DNA from: Asparagopsis taxiformis
Lineage: Eukaryota; Rhodophyta; Florideophyceae; Bonnemaisoniales; Bonnemaisoniaceae
Direction of reading: 5' to 3'
NCBI GenBank assembly: GCA_030407315.1
Contig: JALQPE010002634.1
Coordinates: forward strand, 1-64,000
DNA length: 64,000 bases
Below, in pieces: positions 10,813 to 21,780 of the stretch. A program made the position numbers and the translations under genes. Position 1 is the first letter of the stretch. Each line of letters opens with the position of its first letter. The notes under the pieces were generated by a model. That model saw only the letters and a list, made by a program, of their open reading frames with translations, made no database searches and was not told where the DNA came from.

Positions 10813-13800
10813 TCACGTTGTTGCTCGTCGCACGCGTGCGAAGTATCGAGAGACGCTCTCTTCAGATACGTTCCGGCGGGGTTCCCACGTAGGGTTACGA
10901 TACCCGACCCACTTCACGAGGAAGTCTAACGTTCCGTCCTCGTTCACGCGGTGGTTGAGTAGGTCGTCTACTACATACGCCGGACCGTCGCGGTTCTTGT
11001 CGAGGTCTGCCTCGGTGGCATCGTATGGCTCCGGCGGGGGCGCGTTCGCCGGCGTTGGCGCGTACGCAACGCGGTCCGAGTTGACACGTTCAACTACGTC
11101 TCCTCGTTGGATGACGAACGTTCGTACGTCGTTACGTAGTACGCGGAACGGTCCCAACGCGTGGTTGCCGAGCTTCGTGCCCTTCGTGGTCCCGTCCGTG
11201 TCGGGTCGATGAATACGTATTCTCCCGCGCGGATGTTTCGATTCGAGACACGGACTCGTTTGTCGAAATTTCGTTTATAACGTGCCTGCGCGGCCTTCAG
11301 CGTTCGATACGCGTTATCCATCGTTGTGGCGAGCTCACGAACGTAAGTGGCTCGCCCTCCCCCGTCGGGTAGTTCGCGGTTCGTTACCGACGTGTGTAGC
11401 GCCAACGGTGGCGGTGGATTCGTGAGAATCAAATCGAAGGGCGTCGTGCCCGTGCTCGAATGCACATGCGTGTTGTACGCAAACGTTAACGCCGATGCGT
11501 ATCGATCCCAGTCGTTCTGGTTTTCGTTCACGTAATTGCGCAGCATCGCCAGGATCGTCCTGTTGTAGCGCTCCACCTGCCCGTTCGTTTGGGGGTGGTA
11601 CGTCGACGTAAAGACGTTCGTCACGCCGATTTCGTTGCAGACGCGCTGGAAAAACTTAGCAGCGAACTGCTTTCCGTTATCGCTTATGAGCGTCCGTGGG
11701 GGTCCATACGAGAAGACCCACGCGTTGACGAACGCGCTCGCCACGTTGGCGGAATCGATATTTCGTAGAGGTACGACTCTAGTCAGCTTCGTGAAGCGGT
11801 CCGTTATCACGAGGATAAATCGGTTACCACGCGTGGTCTTCGTAAGCGGACCTAGTATGTCGATACATAGGTCTCGCAGCGGCTCCGTAGCCGGAAATAA
11901 ACGTAACGGGTTCGTCCGTTTGCGAAGCTTCACGCGGTTCTTCGCACATCCAACGCAGTTTCGTACCGTTGCGTGGATGTCGGCGGCCATCGCGGGCCAG
12001 TAGTACGTCCTCCGTAGGGTATAGTACATACGCGTTTGCCCGGGATGTCCAGCGAGGACGTGGTGGTGCGTTAACTCCAGCAGCCGCGGCCGTAACGAAG
12101 CCGGCACAACGATTTGTGTACGTTCCTCATCGTGAGGGTTCCGGCGTCGGAGTAAGCCATCGTGGCCTTCGAAGAATGCAGCGTCCTGCGTCTCGGACTG
12201 TCGTGTCAGTATCGTTTGACAGAACGCGTCCTCGCGTTGAGCTTCGATAAGCTCGTCCCTCGTAATGGGAAGCTGAACGTCAGCTGGTGGCACGCGTGCC
12301 GAATCGTCTTCGCAGCGCGCTGTTCGTCGAGGAAATCCGGTTCCTCGTCGAGAACGTCATCGAGCGACGCGTCGCGGTTGAACTCGAGGCCATCGTGGCC
12401 AGCCGTCGTGGCTGATGTTCGTTCATCACGAGTCTCGTTCGACGGGTCGTCGTGACCCCTGGCATTCGTTGCCTTTTTACGTACGGACGTCGTTCGTCCT
12501 TGCCCATTTCGTGTGGGTTGTCGCCGACTGCGAGTCGTCACGAGGACCGTCCCCGTACGATGGTACGTCATCGTCGACGGGTCGACCGTCGTCATACGTA
12601 GATATCACACGTGATAAAGCGTCAGGTACCTGGTGCACGCGCCCAGGCCTGTACGTGACTTCGAAATCGAATTCGGCAACGCGTAGCCTCCATCGTAGTA
12701 GTCGTCCGGACGCGTCCGTCAACGTCATCAGCCAACGTAAGGCTTCGTGGTCCGTACGTACGGTAAATCGTTGACCCTCTACGTAGGGTCGGAGCGACGT
12801 TATCGCCCAGACGACGGAGTAACACTCGCGCCGTTGCCGAGTAACCGCGTTCGGTTTCGTTGAAGGGTCTTCGACCAGTACCCAATCGGCACCCATTCGT
12901 TGGGCTTATCTTCGTTCTGCTGCTGGAGCAACGTAGCTCCCAGCTGATACGCCGACGCGTCGGTATCGATCATGAACGGACGTCCCGCCTTCGGAAGGTG
13001 CAATACTGGTGGCGACACCAGTATTGTCTTCAACGTTTCGAACGCATTCGTTTGCGCGTCCGTTGGGTTCGTCCAATCGGGGGAAGCGTCCTTCTTCAAC
13101 ATCGTGTTGAGTGGCCGAGCGATCTCGGCATACGCCTTTACGAAACGGCGGTAAACGTTGGCCGCGCCCAAAAACGATCGACATTGCGTCTTGTCGCGTG
13201 GGAACGTAGCCGTACGAAAGGCTTCCTTGTTCCGAGCTGCGACGTGCAGCTTCCCTGGGGTAATCACGTGCCCCAGGTAGTCAACTCGTGGTTGAAAGAA
13301 CGAGCACTTCGTGAGCTTTAACGTTACTCCCGCTGCGCGTAGCAGGGAAAGCACCTGGTCAACGTGACCCAGGTGAGACTCGAGGTCTTTCGAAAAGACG
13401 ATTACGTCGTCTAAGTAGACCAGGCACGATTGCCAACGTACTCCGGAGAGGATGATGTCCAACGTCCGCTGAAACGTAGCGGGGGCATTTCGTAGCCCGA
13501 ATGGCATTCGCACGTAGCGATACGTTCCCATGAAAGACGTAAACGTTGTCTTATCACGGTCCTCGGCGGAGACGGGCACTTGCCAGTAACCGGCGTTACA
13601 ATCGAGTGTCGTGAAGATGGCGGCGTCGCCCAACGAATCAGGCAGTCTTCCATACGAGGAAGCGGGTACGAATCAGCGATCGTTTTCGCGTTCAAACGCC
13701 TGTAGTCGACACAGAAACGTAAGGATCCGTCCTTCTTCGGCACCAACACGATTGGTGACGCCCATTCGCTGGACGCGGGTTCGATAACCCCTTCGTTGAG

Positions 13801-15253
13801 CATCTTCGTGATCTGCTCCTCGGCTATCGTACGTAAAGCCGGACCCTGACGATAGGGCATTGAACGTATGGGCCGCGTGCCCGGTTCGAGTTCGATTCGA
13901 TGCTCCGTAGCATTGATTTCGCCGAGGCGTCCGCTCGTCCACATTGACGAATGTGTAGCTAGCATCTCGTTGATGCGCTTTCGTAAATCCTCGTCGTCGA
14001 GGTGCGACAAATCGATTGTCGACTGCCAATCCGTGGCGGGGTCGTTCCCCTTTTCGTTGACCAACGGGTCTGGCGTTTCGTCGCCCAACCCGTTCGTATT
14101 CGTCCGCGTCGTCGCGTCGACTAGCGGTAGGTTCAAAACCTTCGCGAGGGCTTCGCCGCCCTCACGCTTGAGTGGGACGATTCCCAACGGGGAGCGTACC
14201 GCGTACGCAATCGTCGCGCTTTCGGCAATTCGCGGTCCTTCTTCGTGAAGTTCGACACGATAATAGAGAACGTCTCTCTCGGTCCTACGTCGACCACTCC
14301 GTTGGCTATGCGCAGCCCATGCCGGAATTGCACCGACGCTTTCGGTTCGAGGAACACGAGTCCGGTCGCATCCGTCGTCACGTTGACGGTCCGTTGCGAC
14401 ATCGCCGGTACACGCGTGTACTTCGTCAGGCGAACCGAGAACGTTCGGCTCGGCCGATTCGAGGCCGCGTTACGCTCGCGGCGCTTCGGGTGTTCCACGT
14501 TTGGATTCGTCTCTTCCCCCTCCTCGTACGGAGTCGTCGTATCGCCCTCCGCGATAATGGGTATCGTATCCCCCCGATGGAGGTCGATTGTCTGCGCTCG
14601 ACAGCGTATAGCATCGACATGCTTCGACATGAACGACGTGCCCATTATAACGGGAACAGCCAGCGTGTTGGCTACGAAGAATTTTACGCGGAACAGCGAG
14701 TTCCCCAACCTGACACGAAGCAGGATGGCGCCTTCGATAGGCAAACGTCGCCCGTTGGCGTCTCCGAGCTTCGGTAGCTCTTCGTCACGTAGACAGCGGT
14801 CGACCCAGTCGTAGGGTAGTAAACTTGTTCGTATCAAGTTGTAGCCGCTGCACGTATCCATCGCGATGGTAATCGCCCTCATCACGTTGAGGTCTAGTCC
14901 GATCGTTCCGGACATATATAATGCTTCGACGCAAGTAGGCACGTATGCCCGTCGAGGACCAACGGTTCGGTCCTGACCGGCGCGCGGTCTACGTCTTCGC
15001 TAGCGGTTCGTCGCTTCACCGTATGAGCCCGTATGGCTTCTTTTGCGTCGACACGCTTCGTATAAGCCGCGTGCTTGGCTTTCTCGCGCTCGGAAGCGTC
15101 GTGCTTCCGGGTAGCGCGTCTCGCTCGTCTGCGAGGCTTCCTCTTCGTGTGAGGTTCGTTCGTCCCGTCGGACTTCGTTTCTTCCCCCACGTCGGGTGTC
15201 GTGTGACTCGAGTTGGCCTTCGCGGCCGTGAGCTTTACGTAACTCTCGTTCAT
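10813..15253 (-). pseudogene. pol: Gypsy copy 1 pol: PR-RT-RNaseH-integrase-chromodomain
   Basis: Minus-strand pol in frame fragments. Order: basic N-terminal leader from the Met at 15253; aspartic protease with D-T-C-S-G at 14844-14858 and a 'VIMGTSF' second motif; reverse transcriptase with 'PIVLVPKKDGSLRFCVDYR', 'MPFGLRNAPATFQR' and the catalytic YLDD at 13406-13417; RNase H 'DTDASAYQLGA' and 'TDHEALRWL'; integrase (11094-12293) with a His-His-Cys-Cys zinc finger ('CVGCAKNR') and a D-D-E core ('DILGPL', 'ISDNGKQF', 'NGQVERYN'); C-terminal chromodomain ('LDFLVKWVGYRNPTWEPR'). Single-base indels break the frame near 15250, 13630, 12860 and 12290. Probably expressed as Gag-Pol by -1 frameshifting. 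The chromodomain places it among chromoviruses, which target marked chromatin. Confidence 0.93.
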
Positions 15254-15313
15254 CGGTGAGCCTGCGGAGGACCAATCATCGACGTCGGTCGTCCCCCTTT
15301 TTACGTAAGGGTT

Positions 15314-15359
15314 CAGGCGATGTGGGTGGCTCGTGACCTACATCGCCTGGTCGTTTCCC
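15314..15359 (-). promoter_or_regulatory. Candidate -1 ribosomal frameshift signal, gypsy copy 1
   Basis: On the minus strand a GGGAAAC heptamer (15353-15359) lies in the gag frame as G-GGA-AAC, matching the X-XXY-YYZ slippery rule. Three bases later starts a stem: CAGGCGATGT pairs with ACATCGCCTG, extended by GG:CC after one bulged A (15314-15349). The gag stop TAG (15338-15340) is inside the stem. The pol frame is the -1 frame and is open upstream of the gag stop. The 3-base spacer is short for a classical signal. Confidence 0.6.
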
Positions 15360-17737
15360 GGCGCGGGGCCGTTCGACACGTTGTCGTCGGAGCCCACGAA
15401 GCTCGTTCGTCATCGTGACTCGTTTCCACCTCGAGTGGTGTTTCGTCAGCGGAGGTCGTCACGTAGACTCCGCTGCGGCCATTACGCTGGCCATTTCGTT
15501 CGTTCGCCCACGGGCGGGGGTCACGTCGGTCATTACGAAAGTCGCCGCGGCGCCTGTCGAAGGCCTTCCCCCGTCACGATTGGGGTTTCGGAGTATCGTA
15601 GGCGGCGTGCCGTACCTCCGCGGGGTCACGTTCCCTCGCTCATCAGGTCGTTCCTGGTTACGTTTGGCCATTCGTTGGCGGAAGTACTCAGCCTGACGTG
15701 GGTTGCTCTTCACGTGGAAGAGGTAGTACTTGTACGCGAAAAAGATCCGTTGATCTGGCGTCAGACGCGGACACGTAAACGTCGAGTGGCCATCTTCGCG
15801 GCATGACCAACACGACAGCGTCCAGTAATCATTCGGGATTACGGAGTGCGCCAATTGCGTCTGCTCGCTCGTGAGCTTCGGCACGTCCTCGCATGGACGG
15901 TTCAATCGAGCTTCGAGCTCGTCCGGCTTTTCGTTTGCCGTTTTCGTATCGTTGGGCGGCGGCCCGTTCGTGAAGAGGATCGCCTCCAAATTCTCGGCAA
16001 CGTGAACCGCGGCGAGCGACACGTCGTCGTCGTCCCTCGCGGGGATGTTCGGGTTACCATCGTGGTAACTGGGCTCGTTAGCCCGTTCATTACGTAAGTA
16101 CGCGGACTCATCGTAGTCCGCGAACTTCCTCGACTCGTGGTCGGAAATAGCCAACGTAGGCTTCACCGGAACCGCACTTTCGGTTTCGCGGCTGACGCGA
16201 CAGCTGCCGTACGTGCACGGAAGGTCGTTCCTTCGGCCGTCGCCAATCGTCTCACAACGGTGAGGTCGTTCCTCTCTCGTTCGGGGAGTGACCGGAGTCG
16301 TTCCGTCACGGCTGCCCGCGTCGAGGGCAGCAAACCACGTACGTAGTGGTGAACGAGGAGTCGATCCGTAAACACGTAGTTACACGCCCGCGTGGCGGTG
16401 TCGAGTCTATCAGCGTACTGATTCTCGTCCTCGTTAGGACTCTGCGTGATCATCGTGACCTTTTCGTAGGCCTCCTGCAGCACGTCGTCTTGCAGGTATC
16501 GTTTGATCAACGCGTTGATCACGTGAGGCCACGAGAACCTCTTCGTCGGATCAGTCGTGATCACACCAGTCGTACACTGGGAATCGTAGAACCGTCGGGC
16601 GTCCCCTTCGAGGAAGAAGTGCAGCGCACGTACTGCCACTCCCTCGCACACTCCGAGTGTGCTGAACCCATCACGTATTTGGGCGAGGAATCCGAGTAAC
16701 GTAATCGGATTCCGGCCGGAGAACGGCTTCAACGTAGGGAAAAGTCCCTCCAGCTCACGTTTGAGCTTATGTACGCTTTGACTCTCGTTCACGTAGAGAT
16801 GTTCACGTACATCGTTAAGTCGGTACATGCGGTACGACACCACGTTCGCAAATGCGTCGAGCATTGTCGTGTGCTCTGCCAACGCGTGGCAAACGGGTCC
16901 GAGGGCGTTCCCTGGTAAGCGTACCGCGTCGGCACGTTCGTTTTCGTGGACTCGCGTGTCCGTCGTGCCGAACGTACCCAGCCACGGAATGTACGTCTCA
17001 CGTGGCGGGGGAGCTCTCGTATCGAATTGCGCAGCACGTGCTGCGTCCGCCGACCGCGCGTGGTCTGGCGTATCGTTAAAACGTAATTGCCTTCGTGGCG
17101 TCTCGTCGGGGTGGGCGATGGCTCGTTGCACTGTCGCCCCCCTTCCGTACGTTGTCGGGGTCGTCGGACCGGGTGTTGGTGGGTATCCTCCCGGAACGGC
17201 CGGGGAGGATTGCGAGTTATAGGCGCGCGAGCCTTCGTAATTCGGATCGCTTCCGCTCGGCGGAGCGGAACGTCCGGCGACGATTTCGTTGAATACTACG
17301 ACAAACGAGTCGAGTCTTCCCTCCACGGCGGAGAGGCGGTTTCGTAAATCTTCGTTTTCCCGTTCGAGGGTCGCTGAGCGTTCACGTAACGCACGAGCTT
17401 CGCGCTCCGAGACTCCGAGTCTCTGCCTTACGGCTTCGTCGACGGCCGCGTCGCTCGCCCTTTCGATGTGACCTCGAAGGTCTTCGTACACTACACGTAG
17501 TGCCGTGGGAGTCACGTTCCCTTCGTTGAGCTGACCGCGCGTTGCGGGGTCCATACTCACGGACTCAAACGGGCTTACCGTACGTGGTAGCTGGCCGATC
17601 GCCTCGATATCCGGCGGGATAGATCGATCAGTCGCGAAGATCGCTTCTGCTGACAAGGCCACGTCGGCTTCGGCGTCCGCTGACGTTGGCAACGGTTGCC
17701 TGGGCGACGCGCTGGAATTCGACACAGCGTAATTCAT
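15338..17737 (-). pseudogene. gag: Gypsy copy 1 gag, two single-base deletions
   Basis: Starts at the Met beginning 'MNYAVSN', the start conserved in copies 2a and 2b; an upstream Met at 17791 adds a non-conserved leader. Contents follow copy 2a: coiled coil, Retrotrans_gag-like capsid domain, and a C-x2-C-x4-H-x4-C zinc knuckle ('CWSCREDGHSTFTC'). Compared with copy 2a, one T is missing near 16163 (GCGGTTCCGG against GCGGTTTCCGG). Compared with copy 2b, one C is missing near 15560 (GGCCTTCG against GGCCCTTCG). Both losses break the frame. Confidence 0.92.
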
Positions 17738-17820
17738 AGACCGTCGTCTGTAGCGTAGCACGTAGCTTTTCGTTAACGTAAAAGAGCTCAACCTCGTTGG
17801 TTGTCGTTATGCTCGTAGCA

Positions 17821-17840
17821 ACTTCTAGGTCGAGAGACCA
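17821..17840 (-). promoter_or_regulatory. Primer-binding site of gypsy copy 1
   Basis: One base inside the 5' LTR the minus strand reads TGGTCTCTCGACCTAGAAGT. TGG is the complement of a tRNA CCA end and the next bases would pair with an acceptor stem. The same sequence follows the LTRs of copies 2a and 2b. The tRNA identity is not known from this window. Confidence 0.7.
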
Positions 17841-17841
17841 G

Positions 17842-18499
17842 TGTGGTACCACGTTAGTTCTAGATAGCTGGTACGAGCTACGGACACGCTGTCCTTACGA
17901 AACGAAACGAGCAGTCCACCCGCTGGTGTTTGACTGTATTGTTAGAACGGTAGAAGGTAGAATGGTTAGCGAGTAGACACGAGCGTCACGACGCAACAAT
18001 CCACGCGAGGATTACGTTAGCAAACGAGGTGGTACGTCACCGGAGGCGCTCTCAACCAAGCCCGGAGGCACTACACGCAATCAGCCTTACGTGCGGCGAT
18101 GGGTAGGGAGTACGCAGCTCGACGGAGACGAAGCCTCGTTAGGCAAAACGTAAACGTAAACGTAGAAGTCAGTCGTAGACTAGAGCCGTTGCTCGATCGT
18201 TTTCTTGTCCCCTTTCCCTCCCGGCACGATGCCAATACCTATATAGCCACGATGGCATCGCTTTACAGTGTAAACACTGCTCGTAACGTCCCCGAATGGG
18301 AAAGGACCTTGTGGGTCACACGTAGGGACCCGTTGGTCCGTTGGCCGTTGCCAGTACGTTCGTTGCACACGTGTGCCGGTTGCGCGCGCGCATGCGCCAG
18401 CAATGTTCGTGCATTGCTGTCGCCGGTCGTGTCCGCCGAAATTCGAATTCCGCGGAAAACGTAAATATTTGCAATTTCGGAATTGCCACGTATACTACA
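17842..18499 (-). repeat. 5' LTR of gypsy copy 1
   Basis: 658 bp, TG...CA, nearly identical to 7444-8101. Differences seen include TGTGGT against TGTGGA at the edge, CTCAACC against CTCACC, and CTATATAG against CTATATGG. It is followed immediately by the target duplication TCTGG at 18500-18504. Confidence 0.95.
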
Positions 18500-18859
18500 T
18501 CTGGCATAGAGTAGTACCGTGCACGGAGAGCAGAGACTATTGCATGGGTAACATATGTAGTGTAGTACGGGCGAAGTTTAAAATTCCTCAAAATGAGGCT
18601 ATTTTGAAACACAATAAAATTTCTAAATATATTCATGAAATACTGTACCAGAGCTGGGATGTAATGATCTCAAAAACATTTGATTTTAAATTTATTGTAT
18701 TCCAGCCGTATAATGTTGGATAGCCATACCGCCATACTATCTGTACGTGGCTGTAATGAACTTATCCGCCGCCGTGCCTCCAGTGGCACAACATGGAGAG
18801 ACATTTTTGTCCTCATGAATGGCTCCTTGCACCTTTCCAGTTGAAACTGGAAAGCAACG

Positions 18860-19123
18860 TTGCATTATGGTGAGTTCATCATAGAACGTGGCACTATTAC
18901 TCATAGAAGAGTCGAATTCGCCGTGCGTGGCGATCATGTTCGTGAACATTTCCAGTGGCATTGTCGGCAGCTTCGAAATTTACTGTTACAGTATCTTAGG
19001 ACATCTAACGGAAGTTTAAAAGTGCACATACATTCTTGGGAAGCATTTCTGCGCGAGGAAGGAAGATCTTCCTACATCGCTATGTATTCTGAAGCGGATC
19101 AATTGCATACGATTCGGTGCTGA
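18860..19123 (+). CDS. TIR-borne hypothetical ORF, 87 aa
   Basis: Open frame in the left arm, exactly duplicated at 39838-40101. It contains 'WEAFLREEGRSSY', related to a segment in the next frame downstream ('FQGAFLREEVV'), so the arm holds an internal duplication around GAAGCATTTCTGCGCGAGGAAG. No family recognised; coding status uncertain. Confidence 0.25.
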   Translation: MHYGEFIIERGTITHRRVEFAVRGDHVREHFQWHCRQLRNLLLQYLRTSNGSLKVHIHSWEAFLREEGRSSYIAMYSEADQLHTIRC

Positions 19124-19187
19124 TGAGCAGCTGATCAAGGTTCGTAAGAGCGAGCTACGATACGAAAACTATCTGTACTGGGAGTCT

Positions 19188-19550
19188 ATGACGGTGAGCA
19201 AGCTTGCGTTGAAGGTTAACTGTGCACGTGTATTGGTACTGCAAGTGAGTACAACTGCCGAGGTGTGTATCAATGGGAATCATGAAAGAACTGATCACAC
19301 ACTTTGTATACACAATGATAGGACAGGTTTCCAGGGAGCATTTCTGCGCGAGGAAGTAGTGATTGATTATGAAGCAATGCAACTGAAAAACAATCTATGG
19401 TGGAGAAAAGTTATCCAAGATTTGTCCATTTATATTGTGAAAGAAGTACGATGCACGCAAAATCATTGCAGTAAATGTGCAAACGAATACACGCTTCGAA
19501 GGATAAATACTACTAACGTGTCTTTCTGCTCCAAAAACTACAGCGGTTAA
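19188..19550 (+). CDS. TIR-borne hypothetical ORF, 120 aa
   Basis: Open frame preserved identically in both arms (the twin is 39410-39772). Cys and His are frequent in the C-terminal part ('CTQNHCSKCANEY'), which could form a small zinc-binding knuckle. It could be the second exon of a gene beginning at 18860. No family recognised. Confidence 0.3.
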   Translation: MTVSKLALKVNCARVLVLQVSTTAEVCINGNHERTDHTLCIHNDRTGFQGAFLREEVVIDYEAMQLKNNLWWRKVIQDLSIYIVKEVRCTQNHCSKCANEYTLRRINTTNVSFCSKNYSG

Positions 19551-19871
19551 AGTGTATGGGAAGATCGTGAGCTATCCCCAATATTTATATGTATATGCAC
19601 ATGCCGTGGTATTACGGAAATCTGGAAGCACCGATCGTCATATTAATGTAAGACTGTGTGCTAGCATTTACAAGCGCACTCGGTCGTGAACAAGAATCCT
19701 TCAAGATCGCTGCAGTGATTGTATCATGATGTTAGCGTCTATGTTGATTTGATTGTATGACCTCAGTATGCTTCCCTTCTTCCGTAAGCAATTGTTTATA
19801 TGCTAGCAAAGGACTAACGAACGAAAGATTATGTATACTCAGTCATCAATGCAGTACATCATAGTCCATAT

Positions 19872-20129
19872 TTGACTACTTTCCGTGTGCTGTTTACGTG
19901 TTGCTGGCCTCATACTTGTCTGCTTGAAGTGGACAATTCAGGTTCCACATCAAGTGACAGGTGGGATTCCAATACATATTCTCATGTGAGAGAGAGAGAG
20001 CTATGCGCACACTGTGACACACATATTGATAGATACTGCAGGAAGGTTCTGTGCACTTGGAGAAGTGGGAAATGCCGAATAGATGCGTTCGCTCATAGAT
20101 GTGAAGTGATCGAAAAGTCCTGCAGATGA
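19872..20129 (+). CDS. TIR-borne Cys-rich hypothetical ORF, 85 aa
   Basis: A Cys-rich frame ('CAHCDTHIDRYC') whose twin at 38831-39088 differs by two residues (His/Asn and Val/Glu). It lies antisense to the extended 3' flank of the methyltransferase gene. Coding status is uncertain. Confidence 0.25.
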   Translation: MTTFRVLFTCCWPHTCLLEVDNSGSTSSDRWDSNTYSHVRERELCAHCDTHIDRYCRKVLCTWRSGKCRIDAFAHRCEVIEKSCR

Positions 20130-20373
20130 ATCTGATTTCAATGTAACAACAGAGATATCTATAGTGTCAGCTTCACATCAACATATCGAAAATGCACTGT
20201 CCATTTCATGATGAGCCGACTAGATGCAGTTCGAACTGATCGGCGACCTGGACTCAACATATTGTAGCTACTCATAAACGAACACAACAACTGAACTTCT
20301 ATCTTGTACTAAATTTCGGTTTGCTCCGTTTACGTATCTACCAGCTGAGCCTTTTTCCATGCCATGCGACCTA

Positions 20374-21714
20374 TTAGTCTGCACTTTCTGTAAACGAAAT
20401 CTCATTTGCATCCCAAGCGTAGAATGACGGACCAAGCTCCCCTAGCGAAGAAGGTGGGGTTTCTACACCAGTGGAAGGGTAATTGTATGGTAGTTGTGCC
20501 TTGTTTTCGTCGATCCTGACCTTATAAATGACAACTAGACATTGTCCCATAGGTGAACAATCTGCCAGATTCGTACCGTGAAGTATGCGTCGCACTGTAG
20601 ACTTCTCCTCAGGACCAGGTGGTGCAAGCTGACCAAGCCCCACAACCTCCCCTTCGACCAACAGTTTCACATCACACCCAGGACGCAGCTTCTCACCTAT
20701 TGAGACATACTGGTTTGTGACTTTCTGTTGTTGCAGAGCTGCAGTGCTTCCATTTGCTGCGTCTTCCTCAGGCAAGACCACATTGGAGCATGGGTTTTTT
20801 GTTGTTGTAGAACGGATGCAGGATCCCGGAGACTGATCCGTCTTGTACCTCTTCGCAGGAGGAGTAGTAAATATATGACGGGACCTGTGGCACTTCTTGG
20901 CATTATTGGAATGCAGAGAGATAGCTCTTTGACGCAGCCGCTCATGCGCAATCCTGAAACATTCAGGGTCTTTTTCAATACTAATGCATTTTCGTCTTGT
21001 CGCTAAGCATGAAAGAGCTGTAGTGAGTGTCCCTGCATAGGCGTCAAGTAAGGAACCCCCCTCTGGACAGAAGGTGGTAAGAAGCTCTGTCAACAGATCA
21101 ACACTCTTCTCTTCCACTCTGACAGTCAGCTTTTTCCCTGGTACTTTCAGCTTATTCTTAGCCATTGGGGCACTGATTATTGCAGAGAATCTCCTTGGAA
21201 GCGGACATGGTATAATATGACATGGACTTTCGAAGTCTGGCTCGAACCCTTGGGGATGATTACCCCCCTTCCGAGCCACAACTCCATACTCACAAATATT
21301 TTGAGGAAAGGATGAGATACGATGGAATTGGATCCTTTTAGGACACTTCGTTATTGTATAAACGTGGCTCATAGCACGGAAACCTGAATCTCGCAGCGCA
21401 CTAATCCACTTCTGTAAGAATCTGACTGACGAAAATATGAAGACAAAGCCACCACTTTTCAAAATGCGGTGTGCAAACTGACAAAACTGATGTATCTCTT
21501 TGTCGTCCAGCACGCCACAATAGTTCTGTCCAGTGCCAGATGCGTTTGGCTCCAGCCCGTAAGGTGGGTCTGTTAGAATCATGTCAAGTAGAGGATCGTC
21601 CAACTTACAGATTCTACGGTCATAATCTTGCCATCGCATTTGGTGGCTTTCAATACCGTACTCATTCAGAAGCTTGTTTGGACATATCTTATCAATACAA
21701 TCAGAAGTTTTCAA
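20374..21714 (-). CDS. DPPY-type DNA methyltransferase with TIR-encoded C-terminal domain
   Basis: Intact 446-residue frame. The catalytic motif T-D-P-P-Y is at residues 48-52 and the AdoMet-binding motif I ('LLDAYAGTLTTALS') follows at about 222-235, the permuted (beta-class) order of the N6-adenine/N4-cytosine DNA methyltransferase family. 'SGGFVFIFSS' (87-96) lies between them. The enzyme would methylate an amino group of A or C in DNA. Residues from about 308 onward are encoded in the left TIR arm and recur on the other side of the element (38167-38585). That part ends 'GPSFYAWDANEI' and resembles the DUF8039-like domain of plant transposon proteins. Immediate upstream neighbours are a hypothetical gene (66-base gap) and a ParB-like gene on the same strand, an arrangement common in phages and plasmids. 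Confidence 0.85.
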   Translation of the reverse strand: MKTSDCIDKICPNKLLNEYGIESHQMRWQDYDRRICKLDDPLLDMILTDPPYGLEPNASGTGQNYCGVLDDKEIHQFCQFAHRILKSGGFVFIFSSVRFLQKWISALRDSGFRAMSHVYTITKCPKRIQFHRISSFPQNICEYGVVARKGGNHPQGFEPDFESPCHIIPCPLPRRFSAIISAPMAKNKLKVPGKKLTVRVEEKSVDLLTELLTTFCPEGGSLLDAYAGTLTTALSCLATRRKCISIEKDPECFRIAHERLRQRAISLHSNNAKKCHRSRHIFTTPPAKRYKTDQSPGSCIRSTTTKNPCSNVVLPEEDAANGSTAALQQQKVTNQYVSIGEKLRPGCDVKLLVEGEVVGLGQLAPPGPEEKSTVRRILHGTNLADCSPMGQCLVVIYKVRIDENKAQLPYNYPSTGVETPPSSLGELGPSFYAWDANEISFTESAD

Positions 21715-21780
21715 TGATTTTTGGTTCTTGGAAATAGATGGGAGAGTAGTTTTCAGACGTTCAGAGGTCTCTGTGAGCTG

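Larger units (their letters stand above)
7444..18499 (-). mobile_element. Full-length Ty3/gypsy chromodomain retrotransposon, copy 1
   Basis: An 11,056-bp element with two 658-bp LTRs bounded by TG...CA, flanked by the 5-bp target duplication TCTGG (7439-7443 and 18500-18504). In element order on the minus strand: LTR, primer-binding site, gag, pol (protease, reverse transcriptase, RNase H, integrase, chromodomain), about 2.7 kb of noncoding sequence, polypurine tract, LTR. By eye the two LTRs differ by about five substitutions and two indels, so insertion is recent. The empty site (CTCCCCTATTCTCTGGCATA) is intact in the opposite inverted-repeat arm (40446-40470, reverse complement). Gag and pol are interrupted by single-base indels, so this copy is probably not autonomous as written. 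Confidence 0.95.
18500..20792 (+). repeat. Left TIR arm (inner part) of large transposon
   Basis: Matches the reverse complement of 38167-40460; only a few substitutions were noticed, for example TTTAAAATTCC against TTTAAAGTTCC near the outer edge. The inner boundary is sharp: after CATTGGAGCATG the two arms diverge completely. The arm contains the 3' end of the methyltransferase gene. Confidence 0.93.

Noticed and set aside
16163..17791. Gag start at the upstream Met (17791) of copy 1
   Set aside because: The 18-residue leader is absent from the equivalent frame start in copies 2a and 2b; the shared Met at 17737 is preferred.
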